A DNA stretch of 64,000 bases from Paraglaciecola hydrolytica (GCF_001565895.1 NZ_LSNE01000003.1:724257-788256); one strand, 5' to 3'. Shown: positions 26,085-37,098, counted from the first letter of the stretch. Numbers and translations are program-made. The notes: generated by a model not told the origin, from the sequence alone.

Positions 26085-26405
26085 ATAGTTCCCTAAAGTA
26101 GAGTGTAATGACACAAGGCAGACATCTGGTCAGGCAAATTAGGTTGCGCTTAACCAACATGCTTTGTGGGTTAACTAGTCGCCCGTTTACCTTTTTAAGT
26201 TACTGGTTAATTTGGGCTTATTTATTGTTTTATTTACATTTTTATAACAACCACGTGGCAACTATAACGATATCTTGAATAGAAGTTCAAGTTTTAATCA
26301 ATAAATCTCGTTTAGCTTAATATTTATCCTTCTTGGTCGTTTCATCTTGGCGCTCAAGCCTTTATAATTCTTCGCAATTTATTAAGTAACAAACTAGGTA
26401 ATATT
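26085..26405. other. Divergent promoter region of hppA and ppa
   Basis: About 320 bases without a gene between two pyrophosphatase genes read in opposite directions. A TATAAT element (26363-26368) lies 37 bases before ppa and is a plausible -10, with no good -35. There is a 6-bp inverted repeat CTTGAA-N6-TTCAAG at 26274-26291 and an 8-base palindrome CCACGTGG at 26251-26258, either of which could be a regulator site. No riboswitch or small ORF is evident. Confidence 0.5.
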
Positions 26406-26954
26406 ATGAGTTTAAATGCAGTTCCTGCAGGCAAAAATCTGCCTGACGAAATCAACGTTATCATCGAAATTCCCGCTCACTCTGATCCGGTTAAATACGA
26501 AGTTGACAAAGAATCTGGCGCTATTTTTGTTGACCGTTTCATGGCAACTTGTATGCACTATCCAACTAACTACGGTTACGTACCGCACACTTTGTCTGAA
26601 GATGGCGATCCAGCTGACGTTTTGGTTATTGCACCTTTTCCTTTGTTGGCAGGCTGTGTAATCCGTTGTCGTCCGGTTGGCGTACTAAAAATGACTGATG
26701 AGTCAGGTACTGATGCTAAAATTTTAGCGGTGCCAGCAGATAAATTGTCTACCATTTATCGTGGTATTACTGAGATTGATCAGATCCCTGAATTAACCCG
26801 TAATCAGATTGAACATTTTTTCTCTCACTATAAAGATCTTGAACCAAACAAATGGGTAAAAATCGACGGTTGGGAAAACGCAGCATCTGCTAAAGCAGAG
26901 TTAGTTGAAAGTGTTAAACGTTACGAACAAGCCGAAGACAAACCTCGCTTCTAA
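26406..26954 (+). CDS. ppa: Soluble inorganic pyrophosphatase (family I)
   Basis: Cytoplasmic enzyme that hydrolyses pyrophosphate to phosphate and drives biosynthesis. The family I signature DGDPADVLV is present, with [16 protein letters not shown] and [12 protein letters not shown] carrying further conserved active-site residues. At 182 residues it fits the hexameric bacterial type. The ATG follows TAGGTAATATT. It is divergent from the membrane pyrophosphatase, so the cell has both an energy-conserving and a heat-releasing route for the same substrate; different regulation is expected. Ends with a strong terminator. Confidence 0.96.
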   Translation: MSLNAVPAGKNLPDEINVIIEIPAHSDPVKYEVDKESGAIFVDRFMATCMHYPTNYGYVPHTLSEDGDPADVLVIAPFPLLAGCVIRCRPVGVLKMTDESGTDAKILAVPADKLSTIYRGITEIDQIPELTRNQIEHFFSHYKDLEPNKWVKIDGWENAASAKAELVESVKRYEQAEDKPRF

Positions 26955-26988
26955 GTCCTTATTTAGAATGAGTCAGTTCGATTAAATT

Positions 26989-27012
26989 AAGCCGGTTTTT
27001 ACCGGCTTTTTT
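26989..27012 (+). terminator. Rho-independent terminator of ppa
   Basis: An 8-bp stem AAGCCGGT / ACCGGCTT with a TTTT loop, followed by a T-run, 35 bases after the ppa stop. Confidence 0.9.
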
Positions 27013-27075
27013 ATTGGTTGCATGTAAGCCATATGCGACAATGACAGTATCTTTTTCTATTTGTAAAACTCTCCG

Positions 27076-28314
27076 ATGCGCTTTAGTTTTTCTCAATTTG
27101 CGACTCTACGTAGTAATCCTCAGGCATTATTATTGGTAATGGCTTTTGTTATGCCTTTGGTCTTTTCGGTGTGGAATGCGCTATTGAATAACTTTGTAGT
27201 TGAACAAGCGCAATTTACGGGAGCCGAAATCGGCATTTTGCAAAGTTTACGGGAAGTGCCCGGATTTTTAGCTTTTACCGCGGTATTTGTACTATTAGTA
27301 CTGCGTGAACAAACCTTTGCATTGTTGTCTCTGGCGGTGATGTGTATTGGGGTAGCCTTAACGGGGTGGTTACCTTTTGAGCTGGGTTTGTATTGCACCA
27401 CAGTGTTGATGTCGATTGGTTTTCATTATGTTGAAACGGTCAACCAATCCTTGACGTTACAGTGGTTGAGTAAGGACAAAAGCGCTCAATTTATGGGCAA
27501 ACAATTGGCAGTCACTAGTTTTGCATCATTATTGGCCTATGGTTCGATTTGGCTATTGATGGAGTATATGGGAATTTCGTATAAGAGCATGTATATGCTG
27601 GCTGGTGGTTTGGGTCTAATCATCGTGGTTTTTTTATGGTTTGGATTTCAGAAATTTAGCCATGGTGCGGTTCAACATAAAAACTTGTTTTTACGTCGTC
27701 GTTATTGGTTGTACTACGGTCTGGTATTTTTCAGTGGAGCTCGTCGCCAGATCTTTATGGTGTTTGCCTCATTTATGATGGTCGAAAAATTTGCTTATTC
27801 GGTCGGTGATATCAGCCTGTTGTTTATGATCAATTATGTTTTTAATCTATTGTTTGCTCCAGCTATTGGTCGCTGGATCAGTAAAATTGGTGAACAAAAA
27901 GCCTTAACCATTGAATATATTGGGCTTATTGGTGTATTTATTTGTTATGCCTTGGTCACTAGCCCACATCTGGCAGCGGTTTTGTATGTGGTTGATCACT
28001 TGTTTTTTGCCATGGCTATTGCCACTAAAACTTATTTTCAGAAAATCGCGGATCAGCGAGATTTTGCCTCAACTGCCAGTGTAAGCTTTACCATCAATCA
28101 TATAGCAGCTGTAATTATTCCAGCACTGTTGGGTATAGTGTGGTTAACTTCACCCAGTCTGGTTTTTTATATTGGGGCTGGATTTGCCATTTGTTCCTTA
28201 TGTTTAGCTATTAATATTCCCACTCACCCAAGTATGGGTAACGAAGTGCGCCGTAATCCCTTTGGATGGGCTAATCATGTTGATGCAACAGCACCACTAA
28301 CAGAGAGTCGCTAA
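27076..28314 (+). CDS. MFS transporter
   Basis: Inner-membrane protein of 412 residues with about 12 hydrophobic segments in two six-helix halves, as in the major facilitator superfamily. The loop between helices 2 and 3 is not a textbook MFS motif, and the central loop is basic (FLRRRYW). The substrate is not recognisable. It overlaps the start of the DUF3299 gene by one base (TAATG), so the two are translationally coupled, suggesting a shared job. Start is the ATG at 27076; the ribosome-binding site is weak. Confidence 0.8.
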   Translation: MRFSFSQFATLRSNPQALLLVMAFVMPLVFSVWNALLNNFVVEQAQFTGAEIGILQSLREVPGFLAFTAVFVLLVLREQTFALLSLAVMCIGVALTGWLPFELGLYCTTVLMSIGFHYVETVNQSLTLQWLSKDKSAQFMGKQLAVTSFASLLAYGSIWLLMEYMGISYKSMYMLAGGLGLIIVVFLWFGFQKFSHGAVQHKNLFLRRRYWLYYGLVFFSGARRQIFMVFASFMMVEKFAYSVGDISLLFMINYVFNLLFAPAIGRWISKIGEQKALTIEYIGLIGVFICYALVTSPHLAAVLYVVDHLFFAMAIATKTYFQKIADQRDFASTASVSFTINHIAAVIIPALLGIVWLTSPSLVFYIGAGFAICSLCLAINIPTHPSMGNEVRRNPFGWANHVDATAPLTESR

Positions 28315-28778
28315 TGAAAAACCTCATCTTATTAATCTGTCTACTCAGCAGCGCAAGTATCAATGCAACTGAGCCTCTAGAGTTATTCTGGGAAGATATG
28401 GTGCCTAAAAACTACATCACGCCCGAAGCCCAAGTAAGTCATGATGGTTCAATGGTTCAGCAAAGTTTGGATGCGCCAGTGGTGCAATCGTTAAATGGCA
28501 AACTGGTTAAAATTCCGGGATTTGTAGTGCCACTCGAAGGTGATAATGAACTGACGAGCGAATTTTTGTTGGTTCCATATTTTGGGGCTTGTATTCACGT
28601 GCCACCACCGCCACCCAATCAAATTGTTTATGTGAAGTTTTCCTCTGGTGTGCCGATATCTAATCTTTACGATGCAGTTTGGGTAACCGGCACTTTGTCG
28701 ACGGCAAGCTGGCAAGGTGATTTGGCCACAGTAGGTTATAGTTTGACAGGAATAAGTCTTAGTCAGTACGATGGGTAA
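28314..28778 (+). CDS. DUF3299 exported protein
   Basis: A 154-residue protein with a cleavable signal peptide (about residues 1-18). The mature part carries the DUF3299 hallmark: PGFVVPLE, then EFLLVPYFGACIHVPPPPPNQIVYV, in which the ACIHVPPPP stretch holds a conserved Cys and His that could bind a metal. DUF3299 proteins have no firmly known function; they are often found with transport genes. Here it is coupled to an MFS transporter by a one-base stop/start overlap. Probably periplasmic. Confidence 0.85.
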   Translation: MKNLILLICLLSSASINATEPLELFWEDMVPKNYITPEAQVSHDGSMVQQSLDAPVVQSLNGKLVKIPGFVVPLEGDNELTSEFLLVPYFGACIHVPPPPPNQIVYVKFSSGVPISNLYDAVWVTGTLSTASWQGDLATVGYSLTGISLSQYDG

Positions 28779-28881
28779 TAATCGACAAAAAACACTAGCT
28801 TATCTATACCTACTAGTGAGTTTGCTGATACAGGTTTAATCGTAGTTTTTTGCTGGTTTGATCAAATAAAAAGGTAGCGCG

Positions 28882-30501
28882 ATGAATTTTTTGACCAAAA
28901 TGTCTATTTCACAAAAATTATTTCTAATTCCTATCATTGGTACAGTAGGATTTTTACTTTACCTCGCTATCACAACCTCTACGGCATTAACTAACGTTGC
29001 CCTACTAGATGATGTTATCGAAGTACAATATCCGGCGCTAGATGTCACAAAAACTGCATTGGTGAAAATAGAAAAAGTCAGAGATACCCTCAGTAGCGCT
29101 GCTATTACTGGTGATGAAGATGCGTTAGATAATGCCAGAACCATTGCCTCAGAAACCGAAGCTTTACTCAAAGAAATTAAATCTATTAATCCTGCCCTAG
29201 CATCTGAGGCCAACAATATCCTCAGTGCCTTTGATAGCTATTATAAATATGCCTACGATGTATCAGAGTCGATGGTCAATCAGACGGCTGATATGTCAAA
29301 GCTTGGACAAATGTCAGGTCGTATGAACAGCAGTTATGAAGAACTGACCAAGGCACTTACCGTATTTCGTGATGCTCGTATTAAAGCCTTTCAAACAGCT
29401 ATTTACGAATCTAAAGAGAGTGGCACTGCCTTAATCAAGGTTGGGGCTATTATGGCCATTTCTATCATTATTTTACTTTTTGCCACCGCCATTCCCATCG
29501 TTACCGGGCTTAAAGGCAGTATTGTGCAAGTAGTCACTTCGCTAAAAGATATTGCTCAGGAAGATGGCGATTTAACGGTCAGGCTCAATACTAAAAATAA
29601 AGATGAAATTGGTGATTTAGTTTATTGGTTCAATCAGTTTATGGAAAAGCTGCAAGGAGTGGTTAAAGATATCGTTAACGCTTCTTTGCCACTGTCGCAA
29701 CTGGCACAAAACCTCAATCAACTGACCGATGACACCAATAAAACAATTGACGTACAACAACGCGCCGCAGGGCAGGCAAAACGTGCGGTTGATGATATGA
29801 CAGCCAGTGTTACAGCGGTAGCCAGCAGTGCTGCTGAAGCAGCTAGCGCCGCAGGTGATGCTTCTGCAGCGGCTGATAATGGTCAGTCTGTCGTAAATTC
29901 TACCGTGCAAAGCATTCAGCAATTAGCGGCCAATGTACAAGATACAGCGGAGGTAATCCGCAAACTGGAGTCTGACTCTAATCAAGTTGGTGTGGTACTG
30001 GATGTTATTAAAGGTATCGCTGAACAAACCAACTTACTGGCGCTAAATGCTGCGATTGAAGCGGCTCGTGCCGGTGAACAAGGTCGAGGTTTTGCCGTGG
30101 TAGCTGACGAAGTTAGAACCTTGGCTTCACGTACGCAACAATCTACCGAGCAAATTCAAAAAACCATTGAGCAATTACAAAACGCCGCACGCTCGGCAGT
30201 GAATGTTATGGCTAAAGGCACTGAAAAAGCCTCCAGCAGTGTTGAAACCGCCAATAAAGCGGGTGAAAGTCTATCGGTGATCACAGAAACTATTAGCCGC
30301 ATTACCCGCATGAATGATCAAATAGCTCGTTCAACGGGCGAACAACAATCCGTTGCTAAAACCATCAGTACCAATGTGGATGAAATTCATCAACGTACCG
30401 TTGAAACATCTAATAGTTCTGGAAAACTAGCCTCAGTAAGTGCTGAATTGGCTAAACTAGCTCAACATTTAGAGCGCATCACTAAGCAGTTTAAAGTGTA
30501 A
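28882..30501 (+). CDS. Methyl-accepting chemotaxis protein
   Basis: Membrane chemoreceptor of 539 residues. A first membrane segment (about residues 12-32) and a second (about 190-212) flank a helical periplasmic sensor domain of about 155 residues. A HAMP linker follows (to about 270), then the cytoplasmic signalling rod with the hairpin tip [19 protein letters not shown] around residue 380 that contacts CheA and CheW. The ligand is unknown. It is a single gene with AAGGTAGCG before its ATG, and a strong terminator follows. Other chemotaxis genes are not nearby. Confidence 0.94.
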   Translation: MNFLTKMSISQKLFLIPIIGTVGFLLYLAITTSTALTNVALLDDVIEVQYPALDVTKTALVKIEKVRDTLSSAAITGDEDALDNARTIASETEALLKEIKSINPALASEANNILSAFDSYYKYAYDVSESMVNQTADMSKLGQMSGRMNSSYEELTKALTVFRDARIKAFQTAIYESKESGTALIKVGAIMAISIIILLFATAIPIVTGLKGSIVQVVTSLKDIAQEDGDLTVRLNTKNKDEIGDLVYWFNQFMEKLQGVVKDIVNASLPLSQLAQNLNQLTDDTNKTIDVQQRAAGQAKRAVDDMTASVTAVASSAAEAASAAGDASAAADNGQSVVNSTVQSIQQLAANVQDTAEVIRKLESDSNQVGVVLDVIKGIAEQTNLLALNAAIEAARAGEQGRGFAVVADEVRTLASRTQQSTEQIQKTIEQLQNAARSAVNVMAKGTEKASSSVETANKAGESLSVITETISRITRMNDQIARSTGEQQSVAKTISTNVDEIHQRTVETSNSSGKLASVSAELAKLAQHLERITKQFKV

Positions 30502-30532
30502 AAACGTTGTATAACGACAAGTTAAAACCATT

Positions 30533-30559
30533 AAAAAAGCCGCTTCAAGCGGCTTTTTT
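30533..30559. terminator. Bidirectional terminator between the MCP and the thioesterase
   Basis: Symmetrical hairpin (13-base arms AAAAAAGCCGCTT / AAGCGGCTTTTTT around one base), giving a T-run in both directions between convergent genes. Confidence 0.9.
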
Positions 30560-30581
30560 ATGGTCTACAGTAAAGTTGTTT

Positions 30582-30977
30582 TTATAAGCTTATTTGATGA
30601 GAGCTTAGTAAGGCTTTTATGTCTTCACTAATGGGTTTGGCTTTTTGCAATTCGAAGTCAAAGCTCACTAAGGTCGTCAGGCCTGTCGCGCATTTTTGTT
30701 GGTTTTGCCACACTTCCTGATAGACGTCAAAGGCGCTATTGCCTATGCGACTGATATAAGTGCGCACCTCAACATCTTGCCCGTAAAAAATTTGCTTGAG
30801 AAAATCCACCTTGTAACTGGCCAAAATTAAAGGCCAGTTACGCAAGTCTAACTCAGGTGTGAACAGTCTAAAAATTGGCTCACGAGCGCTTTCAAACCAT
30901 TGTACCAGTACCGTATTGCTCACATGGGCGAGCCCATCTGTTTCGCAAAAACGGACTTTAAACCACTCGCTAAACAT
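30582..30977 (-). CDS. Acyl-CoA thioesterase, 4HBT (hot-dog) family
   Basis: A 131-residue hot-dog-fold protein. The N-terminal [21 protein letters not shown] matches the 4-hydroxybenzoyl-CoA-thioesterase-like pattern (RxxDTDxxGHVNNxxYxxyxE), with the usual acidic residue in ETD. It likely hydrolyses acyl-CoA thioesters in the cytoplasm; the substrate is not known. Its ATG lies 8 bases inside the end of uvrA, so it is translated after uvrA from the same transcript. This linkage to uvrA seems to be positional rather than functional. Confidence 0.88.
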   Translation of the reverse strand: MFSEWFKVRFCETDGLAHVSNTVLVQWFESAREPIFRLFTPELDLRNWPLILASYKVDFLKQIFYGQDVEVRTYISRIGNSAFDVYQEVWQNQQKCATGLTTLVSFDFELQKAKPISEDIKALLSSHQISL

Positions 30978-33807
30978 TCTGGCTCAGCAACATAGGTTTT
31001 AAAAAACGACCAGTATGTGACATCTCTACCTGACAAATATCTTCAGGTGTGCCCTGAGCGATAATTTGTCCGCCACCAGAACCACCCTCTGGGCCTAAAT
31101 CAATTACCCAGTCAGCCGTTTTGATTACATCTAGATTATGCTCAATCACTACCACGGTATTGCCATGATCACGCAGTCTATGTAATACATGTAATAACTG
31201 TTTGATGTCGTGAAAATGCAGGCCGGTAGTGGGTTCATCCAAGATGTACAGTGTTTGGCCGGTATCTCGTTTAGATAGTTCTTTAGCCAGCTTAACCCGC
31301 TGTGCTTCACCGCCAGACAAGGTTGTAGCAGATTGGCCTAAACGCACATAAGACAAACCTACATCTATCAACGTTTGTAGCTTACGAGCAATGGCTGGTA
31401 TCGCATCAAAGAAGGGGCGAGCTTCTTCAATAGTCATATTCAGTATTTGATGAATGTTGAGCCCTTTATATTGTATTTCAAGGGTTTCACGGTTGTAACG
31501 TTTACCTTTACACACATCACAAGGTACATACACGTCGGGTAAAAAGTGCATCTCAACTTTGATGACACCGTCCCCTTGGCAAGCTTCACAACGTCCGCCT
31601 TTGACGTTAAAGCTAAAACGTCCGGCTTGATAACCTCGTGAACGGGATTCTTGCGTGCCTGCAAACAACTCACGCACCGGCGTGAAAATGCCTGCGTAAG
31701 TAGCAGGATTAGAGCGCGGTGTGCGGCCTATTGGGCTTTGATCGATATCCACGACCTTGTCCATGTGCTGCAACCCATCGATGGTTTTGTATGGCGCAGG
31801 CTCGCCTGTGGTGGCGTTATTCAGATCACGATGAGCGATACGATAGAAGGTGTCGTTGATTAAGGTAGATTTACCCGAACCAGACACGCCCGTTACACAG
31901 GTCATTAAACCTATAGGCGCTCTAAAGGTCACGTTTTGTAGGTTGTTACCGCTAGCTCCAGTCAGCTCTATCCACTTACTTTGATCGATGGGAGTGCGCT
32001 TTGTTGGAATTTCTATTTTTTCACGGCCCGACAAATATTTGCCTGTCAGTGAATGTTCGCTGTTTTTGATGTCTTCAATCGTGCCCTGCGCGACGATTTC
32101 GCCACCATGTACACCAGCACCTGGGCCAATATCCAAGACAAAATCAGCAGCGCGAATGGCGTCTTCGTCGTGTTCAACCACAATCACCGTATTACCCAAA
32201 TCTCGTAAATGGACCAGAGTTTTGAGTAGGCGTTCGTTGTCACGCTGATGTAAACCAATGGAAGGTTCATCTAATACATACATCACCCCCACCAGACCAG
32301 CACCGATTTGGCTGGCGAGTCGAATACGCTGAGCCTCGCCCCCAGATAAAGTATCGGCACTGCGTGACAATGACAGATAGTTCAAACCAACGTTAACTAA
32401 AAATGTCAGTCGATCGTTGATTTCCTTAAATATTTTTTCAGCAATTTGTTCACGATTACCGGTTAATACCACTCCGGCAAAAAAGGCCAGCGCATCAGCG
32501 ATAGACATGTCGGTGATAGTGGGTAAGGGCGTGTCGCCAATAAATACGTTTCTGGCTTCAAGGCGCAAACGTGTGCCATTACAACTGGTGCAACTTTGTT
32601 GGCTTAAGTATTTTGCTAGTTCGTCTCGTACCGCGTTGGATTCAGTTTCTTTGTAGCGTCGTTCCATGTTTGGAATGATGCCTTCAAAGGGGTGTTTACG
32701 CTCCATGATGTCGCCACGATCATTAATATATTTGAATTTTAATGAAGTGCCCTTACTGCCAAACAACACCAAGTCTTTGGCTTTATCATCCAATTCGCTA
32801 AAGGGTTTACTAAGATCAAATTTGTAGTGATCGGCCACCGCTTGCAGCATCTGAAAATAATAATAACTACGTTTATCCCAGCCTCTAATCGCTCCACCAG
32901 ATAAACTCAGTTCGTCGTTGGTCACAATACGTTGCGGGTCAAAAAACTGTTTCGTGCCTAAACCATCACAAGTTTGGCATGCGCCAGCAGGGTTGTTAAA
33001 CGAAAACAGTCGGGGTTCTAGCTCCGCCATGCTGTAACCACAATGGGGGCAAGCAAAGTTTGACGAAAACACTAACTCTTGTTTAGTCGGTTCGTCCATA
33101 AAGGCGATTTTGGCGGTCCCGCCGGATAAATTTAACGCGGTTTCAAAGGACTCTGCCAAACGTAATTTAAGATCATCGCGCACTTTAAAACGGTCAACGA
33201 CCACTTCAATGGTGTGTTTTTTGTGTAAGTCTAGGGGCGGTGGATCAGATAAGTCACACACTTCACCGTCTATTCTGGCGCGAATAAAACCTTGAGCTGA
33301 TAAATTTTCCAAGGTTTTAACATGTTCACCTTTACGATCTTGTACCACAGGTGCCAACAACATCAGTTTAACGTCTTCAGGCATTTCACAGACTCTATCC
33401 ACCATTTGGCTAATAGTCTGGGCATTTAATGGTACATGATGATCAGGGCAACGGGGTTCGCCCACTCGAGCATAGAGTAAACGTAAATAATCGTAAATTT
33501 CGGTGATGGTACCCACAGTCGAGCGTGGATTATGTGAAGTAGATTTTTGCTCGATGGAAATGGCTGGCGATAGACCTTCAATATGATCAACATCAGGCTT
33601 TTCCATCATAGATAAAAACTGACGAGCATAAGCTGACAAAGACTCAACATAACGACGTTGACCTTCAGCATACAAAGTATCAAAAGCAAGTGAAGATTTA
33701 CCAGAGCCGGATAAGCCGGTAATAACTGTCAGCTTATCTCGGGGGATAGTGACATTAATATTTTTGAGGTTGTGGGTGCGGGCGCCACGTACTTCAATTT
33801 TGTCCAT
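30970..33807 (-). CDS. uvrA: UvrABC excinuclease subunit A
   Basis: Damage-recognition ATPase of nucleotide excision repair. Two ABC ATPase modules are present: Walker [10 protein letters not shown] near residue 31 and GVSGSGKST near 640, with the two LSGGEAQR signatures. Zinc modules have Cys pairs in CPHCGYS...CQTCDGLG and CEACQGDG...[10 protein letters not shown]. The length of 945 residues is normal. The upstream region shows no clear LexA box. It is divergent from an MFS transporter gene and co-transcribed with the thioesterase. Confidence 0.97.
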   Translation of the reverse strand: MDKIEVRGARTHNLKNINVTIPRDKLTVITGLSGSGKSSLAFDTLYAEGQRRYVESLSAYARQFLSMMEKPDVDHIEGLSPAISIEQKSTSHNPRSTVGTITEIYDYLRLLYARVGEPRCPDHHVPLNAQTISQMVDRVCEMPEDVKLMLLAPVVQDRKGEHVKTLENLSAQGFIRARIDGEVCDLSDPPPLDLHKKHTIEVVVDRFKVRDDLKLRLAESFETALNLSGGTAKIAFMDEPTKQELVFSSNFACPHCGYSMAELEPRLFSFNNPAGACQTCDGLGTKQFFDPQRIVTNDELSLSGGAIRGWDKRSYYYFQMLQAVADHYKFDLSKPFSELDDKAKDLVLFGSKGTSLKFKYINDRGDIMERKHPFEGIIPNMERRYKETESNAVRDELAKYLSQQSCTSCNGTRLRLEARNVFIGDTPLPTITDMSIADALAFFAGVVLTGNREQIAEKIFKEINDRLTFLVNVGLNYLSLSRSADTLSGGEAQRIRLASQIGAGLVGVMYVLDEPSIGLHQRDNERLLKTLVHLRDLGNTVIVVEHDEDAIRAADFVLDIGPGAGVHGGEIVAQGTIEDIKNSEHSLTGKYLSGREKIEIPTKRTPIDQSKWIELTGASGNNLQNVTFRAPIGLMTCVTGVSGSGKSTLINDTFYRIAHRDLNNATTGEPAPYKTIDGLQHMDKVVDIDQSPIGRTPRSNPATYAGIFTPVRELFAGTQESRSRGYQAGRFSFNVKGGRCEACQGDGVIKVEMHFLPDVYVPCDVCKGKRYNRETLEIQYKGLNIHQILNMTIEEARPFFDAIPAIARKLQTLIDVGLSYVRLGQSATTLSGGEAQRVKLAKELSKRDTGQTLYILDEPTTGLHFHDIKQLLHVLHRLRDHGNTVVVIEHNLDVIKTADWVIDLGPEGGSGGGQIIAQGTPEDICQVEMSHTGRFLKPMLLSQNV

Positions 33808-33905
33808 TTGTAACCAGTTTCGGAGCCAAAAGAGTAGTATTACATACTCTGCAAAGTAGCTCTATGCCAAGAGCAATTATCTTTTTAAGCAAAGGCTTAT
33901 ATACG

Positions 33906-33933
33906 CAACCAACCTGAAGATGCAGGTTGGTTG
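33906..33933. promoter_or_regulatory. Perfect hairpin between uvrA and the MFS gene
   Basis: An 11-bp perfect inverted repeat (CAACCAACCTG / CAGGTTGGTTG) with a 6-base loop lies in the divergent promoter region. It has no T-run, and CTG-N6-CAG is not LexA spacing. It may be an operator or a 5'-UTR hairpin of the uvrA transcript. Confidence 0.45.
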
Positions 33934-34096
33934 GCTGCATTCATTCGCCGCCGCCGTGCAATTCTAAAGATAAGGGCTATATGTATTTGGCTGGTTTTTT
34001 GGCTATGGGTGAGACTAACAATTGTGCTACACTCGCGCGCTTAAAATTATCGTCCGTTTACTATATTAACAACCGTATTAAAAGATTGTAATTACC

Positions 34097-35440
34097 TTGA
34101 ATTCACTCGAACTTCGCGCCGCATTTTCGCTGGCATTTATCTACGTATTACGCATGCTTGGTTTGTTTATGATCATGCCGGTGATGGCCATTGCAGCTCA
34201 TAAATATCCTGACTATTCGGTATTTTTAGTGGGTTTAGCGATAGGCGGTTACGGCTTAACCCAAGCCTGTTTACAGATCCCCATGGGTGTGCTGTCAGAT
34301 AAAATTGGTCGCAAGCCGGTGATCATCATAGGTTTACTGTTATTTTCTGCAGGCAGTTTAGTAGCTGCTTATGCCGATAGTTTAGTCTGGGTTGTGGTTG
34401 GCCGTTTTTTACAAGGTGCTGGTGCTATTGCTGGTGCGATTATGGCGCTGGCCGGTGATTTGAGCCGTGACAACCAACGCCCTAAAGTGATGGCGATTAT
34501 TGGTGTCGCTATTGGATTTTCGTTTTATATCGCCCTGTTGATGGGACCGGTTATCGCTAATGGTTATGGCCTTAGAGGCATATTTTTAGCCACTGGTTTA
34601 TTGGCACTATTGTGCATATTGTTAGTACTGTTTGTAGTGCCCAATGCCCATAATATCGCTCCCAAAGGCGATACTTTACCGGTAATCAGTGATCTTAAAA
34701 CATTGCTAAGGCACCCCCAACTGCTGCGGCTTAATCTAAGTGTCCTGTTTTTGCACATGTTGATTACCTTGTTATTTGTGCACATACCACGGTTTTTTGT
34801 GTCCTTAGGCTGGCCATTGGCCGAACATTGGCAGCTCTATTTAATTGTATTACTCAGTTCTGTGATGGGGCTGGCGCTTATCATGACCACAGGCCGAAAG
34901 TTATCCCAATCAGTATTGATGTTTGTGTGTGTGCTGGGTTTAGCAACGGTATTTGCGGCACTTGCTATAGATAGCTGCTCTATGTTGCTTATTATGTTGT
35001 TGGTGAGTGTATTTTTTACGTGTTTTAATTACCTCGAAGCCAATTTTCCTGCCATGGTATCGAGCATTGCTCCGGCTGGAAAAAAAGGTTCGGCCATGGG
35101 AATTTACGCCAGCTTTCAGTTTTTTGGCGCTTTTTTAGGCGGCGTATTATCCTCTGCCATCAGTCAATATTGGGGAAGTGAGTGGGTGTTTGGTTTGGCT
35201 GCGCTAATCTGTTTAGTCTGGAGCTATTTAATCAAAGGTTTGCATAGTACTGAGCGTTTAAAACGTTATACACTTAAGGTTGATAGTCAGGGCGCTGATC
35301 ACCTAGCACAGCAACTTGCAGAGTTTGATGGTGTCGAAGACCTGACCGTAATTCATAGTGAACAAGTCATTTATATCAAAGTTGATAGTCGGAAATTTGA
35401 TATTCAAAGGGCTCGTAAGAGTCTGAATTTAGAAGAATAA
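34097..35440 (+). CDS. YajR-like MFS transporter with C-terminal YAM domain
   Basis: Inner-membrane transporter of 447 residues with 12 membrane segments. Motif A is visible as [13 protein letters not shown]. After the last segment (about residue 380) comes a ferredoxin-like domain of about 65 residues ([17 protein letters not shown]) that matches the YAM domain of YajR. Substrate unknown. The start is a TTG, the only plausible one, since the next residues match the family N-terminus ([14 protein letters not shown]); no strong ribosome-binding site is seen. The uvrA / MFS / ssb order is common in this lineage, and ssb begins 11 bases after it. Confidence 0.88.
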   Translation: MNSLELRAAFSLAFIYVLRMLGLFMIMPVMAIAAHKYPDYSVFLVGLAIGGYGLTQACLQIPMGVLSDKIGRKPVIIIGLLLFSAGSLVAAYADSLVWVVVGRFLQGAGAIAGAIMALAGDLSRDNQRPKVMAIIGVAIGFSFYIALLMGPVIANGYGLRGIFLATGLLALLCILLVLFVVPNAHNIAPKGDTLPVISDLKTLLRHPQLLRLNLSVLFLHMLITLLFVHIPRFFVSLGWPLAEHWQLYLIVLLSSVMGLALIMTTGRKLSQSVLMFVCVLGLATVFAALAIDSCSMLLIMLLVSVFFTCFNYLEANFPAMVSSIAPAGKKGSAMGIYASFQFFGAFLGGVLSSAISQYWGSEWVFGLAALICLVWSYLIKGLHSTERLKRYTLKVDSQGADHLAQQLAEFDGVEDLTVIHSEQVIYIKVDSRKFDIQRARKSLNLEE

Positions 35441-35451
35441 TAGGAGTAAAA

Positions 35452-36036
35452 ATGGCGACTAAAGGTGTTAATAAAGTAATTTTAGTTGGTAACTTAGGAC
35501 AGGATCCTGAAGTTCGCTATATGCCTAATGGCAATGCCGTAGCTAATTTAACCTTAGCAACCAGTGAAAGCTGGAAAGATCAGGCAGGTCAGTTACAAGA
35601 GCGTACCGAGTGGCACAGGATCACCATGTACCGCCGTTTAGCCGAAATAGCCGGTGAGTATTTACGCAAAGGTTCGCAAATTTATGTCGAAGGCAAATTG
35701 CAAACTCGTAAATGGCAGGATCAACAAGGCCAAGATCGTTACACTACCGAAATTATAGCCGACCAAATGCAAATGTTAGGTGGTAAAGGTGGTCAAGCAG
35801 GTCAGTCTGAAGGCGGTTTTCAACCTCGCCAAGGTGCAGCTCCACAAGGTGCTCAGGCTTACAACCAAGCCCAACCTAGTTATCAAAAAATGCCTAATCA
35901 AGGCGGCGGTGCTAATCAAGGTGCAAGTAACCAAGGTGGCAACAACCAAGGTTTTAATCAGTCTCCTCCCAGTCAAAAAAATCAACCTCCTATGGTTGAA
36001 CCAGACTTTGACTTTGATGACGATATCCCGTTCTGA
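35452..36036 (+). CDS. ssb: Single-stranded DNA-binding protein
   Basis: Binds and protects single-stranded DNA in replication, recombination and repair. An N-terminal OB-fold (about residues 1-110, beginning [20 protein letters not shown]) is followed by a Gly/Gln/Asn-rich linker and the acidic tip DFDDDIPF that recruits partner proteins. The 194-residue length is normal for the group. TAGGAG lies 7 bases before the ATG. It ends the short MFS-ssb unit with its own terminator. I see no LexA site in the short intergenic gap. Confidence 0.96.
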   Translation: MATKGVNKVILVGNLGQDPEVRYMPNGNAVANLTLATSESWKDQAGQLQERTEWHRITMYRRLAEIAGEYLRKGSQIYVEGKLQTRKWQDQQGQDRYTTEIIADQMQMLGGKGGQAGQSEGGFQPRQGAAPQGAQAYNQAQPSYQKMPNQGGGANQGASNQGGNNQGFNQSPPSQKNQPPMVEPDFDFDDDIPF

Positions 36037-36080
36037 CTGTTACCAGAGACCGCTTTTTGTATGTAAAGCAAATAATCTTC

Positions 36081-36105
36081 AAAGCCCTGTTTTTACGGGG
36101 CTTTT
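36081..36105 (+). terminator. Rho-independent terminator of ssb
   Basis: Stem AAGCCCTG / CGGGGCTT (one G-T pair) with a T-rich loop and a T-run, 45 bases after the ssb stop. Confidence 0.8.
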
Positions 36106-36145
36106 TACATTTATTAGGTTTGCTTTAGTTAAATGCGCTGCAGAT

Positions 36146-37057
36146 TTAACTCATCATTGAATACAGCGATTCTTGACTGGTGTAGCGTTTAGTAAAAAAA
36201 TCTAAAAAAGCCACGATATTACTGGCTAACTGCCGTCTGCTTGAATAAACCCCATAAACGTTAAATGGCTCTATTGGCCATTCTGGTAAAATTGGCACTA
36301 AACGACCGGCGGCAAGCTCTTGTTTGCAACTAGTATGGGTTAACATCGCTATACCATAATCATCCAAAGCGAGACGTTTAACCATGTTGCTGCTATTCAC
36401 TCGCACCTTGCGTTTAAAGGTCGCCATCGTTTTACGCTGACCTTTGCCTAATGCCCAAATAGGCGCTGATAAAGTGCTGCCTAATAAAATCCCTCTATGG
36501 TTAACGAGATCCTGTGGTGTGGCGGGGCTACTGAATTTTTTTATATAACCAGGGCTGGCAAGCAACATGGGTTGGCGCTGAAACAATAAACGTGCAACCA
36601 GATCTGAAGACTGTAGCGGGCCAAATTTAATAGCAATGTCATAACCTTCGCCAACCAAACCTACATCATTGTCAGTAAACTGAATATCCAATTCGATATT
36701 AGGATAAAGGTGCATAAAACTTGAACATAAATGCCCAAACACTTCCTGCGAAAATGACACTGGCACGGCGATCCGTAATGCACCTGAAATATCATTATGG
36801 GTGCTTTCAATGACCGCTTTAGCGGCTTCAATTTCATGGCTGATTGAATCACAATGTTGATAATACAATGCCCCTATTTGAGTCAAACTGACATTGCGTG
36901 TATCCCGTTGCAATAAGCGCACGCCAAGTTGTTCTTCTAGCTGAGCTATTTTGCGGCTAATAGTCGATTTAGGCTGGCCAATTTCTCGGGCGGCTTGGGA
37001 GAAACCATTAGCTCTTACTACGGCTGCAAATAGCATCATGCCGTTTAAATCCGCCAC
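36146..37057 (-). CDS. LysR family transcriptional regulator
   Basis: A 303-residue regulator. The N-terminal winged helix shows AAVVRANGFSQAARE and the LysR signature PKSTISRKIAQLEEQLGVRLLQRDTR. The C-terminal substrate-binding fold begins near residue 90 (GALRIAVPVSFSQEVFG) and is of the CrgA/YafC-like group. It is divergent from the 1517-residue carboxylase across about 125 bases that contain two palindromes, so it very likely controls that gene. The inducer is not known; it could be an acyl-CoA or a carboxylic acid related to the carboxylase substrate. Confidence 0.92.
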   Translation of the reverse strand: MADLNGMMLFAAVVRANGFSQAAREIGQPKSTISRKIAQLEEQLGVRLLQRDTRNVSLTQIGALYYQHCDSISHEIEAAKAVIESTHNDISGALRIAVPVSFSQEVFGHLCSSFMHLYPNIELDIQFTDNDVGLVGEGYDIAIKFGPLQSSDLVARLLFQRQPMLLASPGYIKKFSSPATPQDLVNHRGILLGSTLSAPIWALGKGQRKTMATFKRKVRVNSSNMVKRLALDDYGIAMLTHTSCKQELAAGRLVPILPEWPIEPFNVYGVYSSRRQLASNIVAFLDFFTKRYTSQESLYSMMS

Positions 37058-37098
37058 TCAAACCTCACTGTTTCAATTATGGAACAAAGCGTCCCAGT

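Noticed and set aside
30582..30977. Functional link of the thioesterase with DNA repair
   Set aside because: The overlap with uvrA shows co-expression only; nothing in the protein suggests a repair role.
33808..34096. LexA (SOS) box upstream of uvrA
   Set aside because: I looked for CTG-N10-CAG on both strands and found none; the hairpin there has CTG-N6-CAG spacing.
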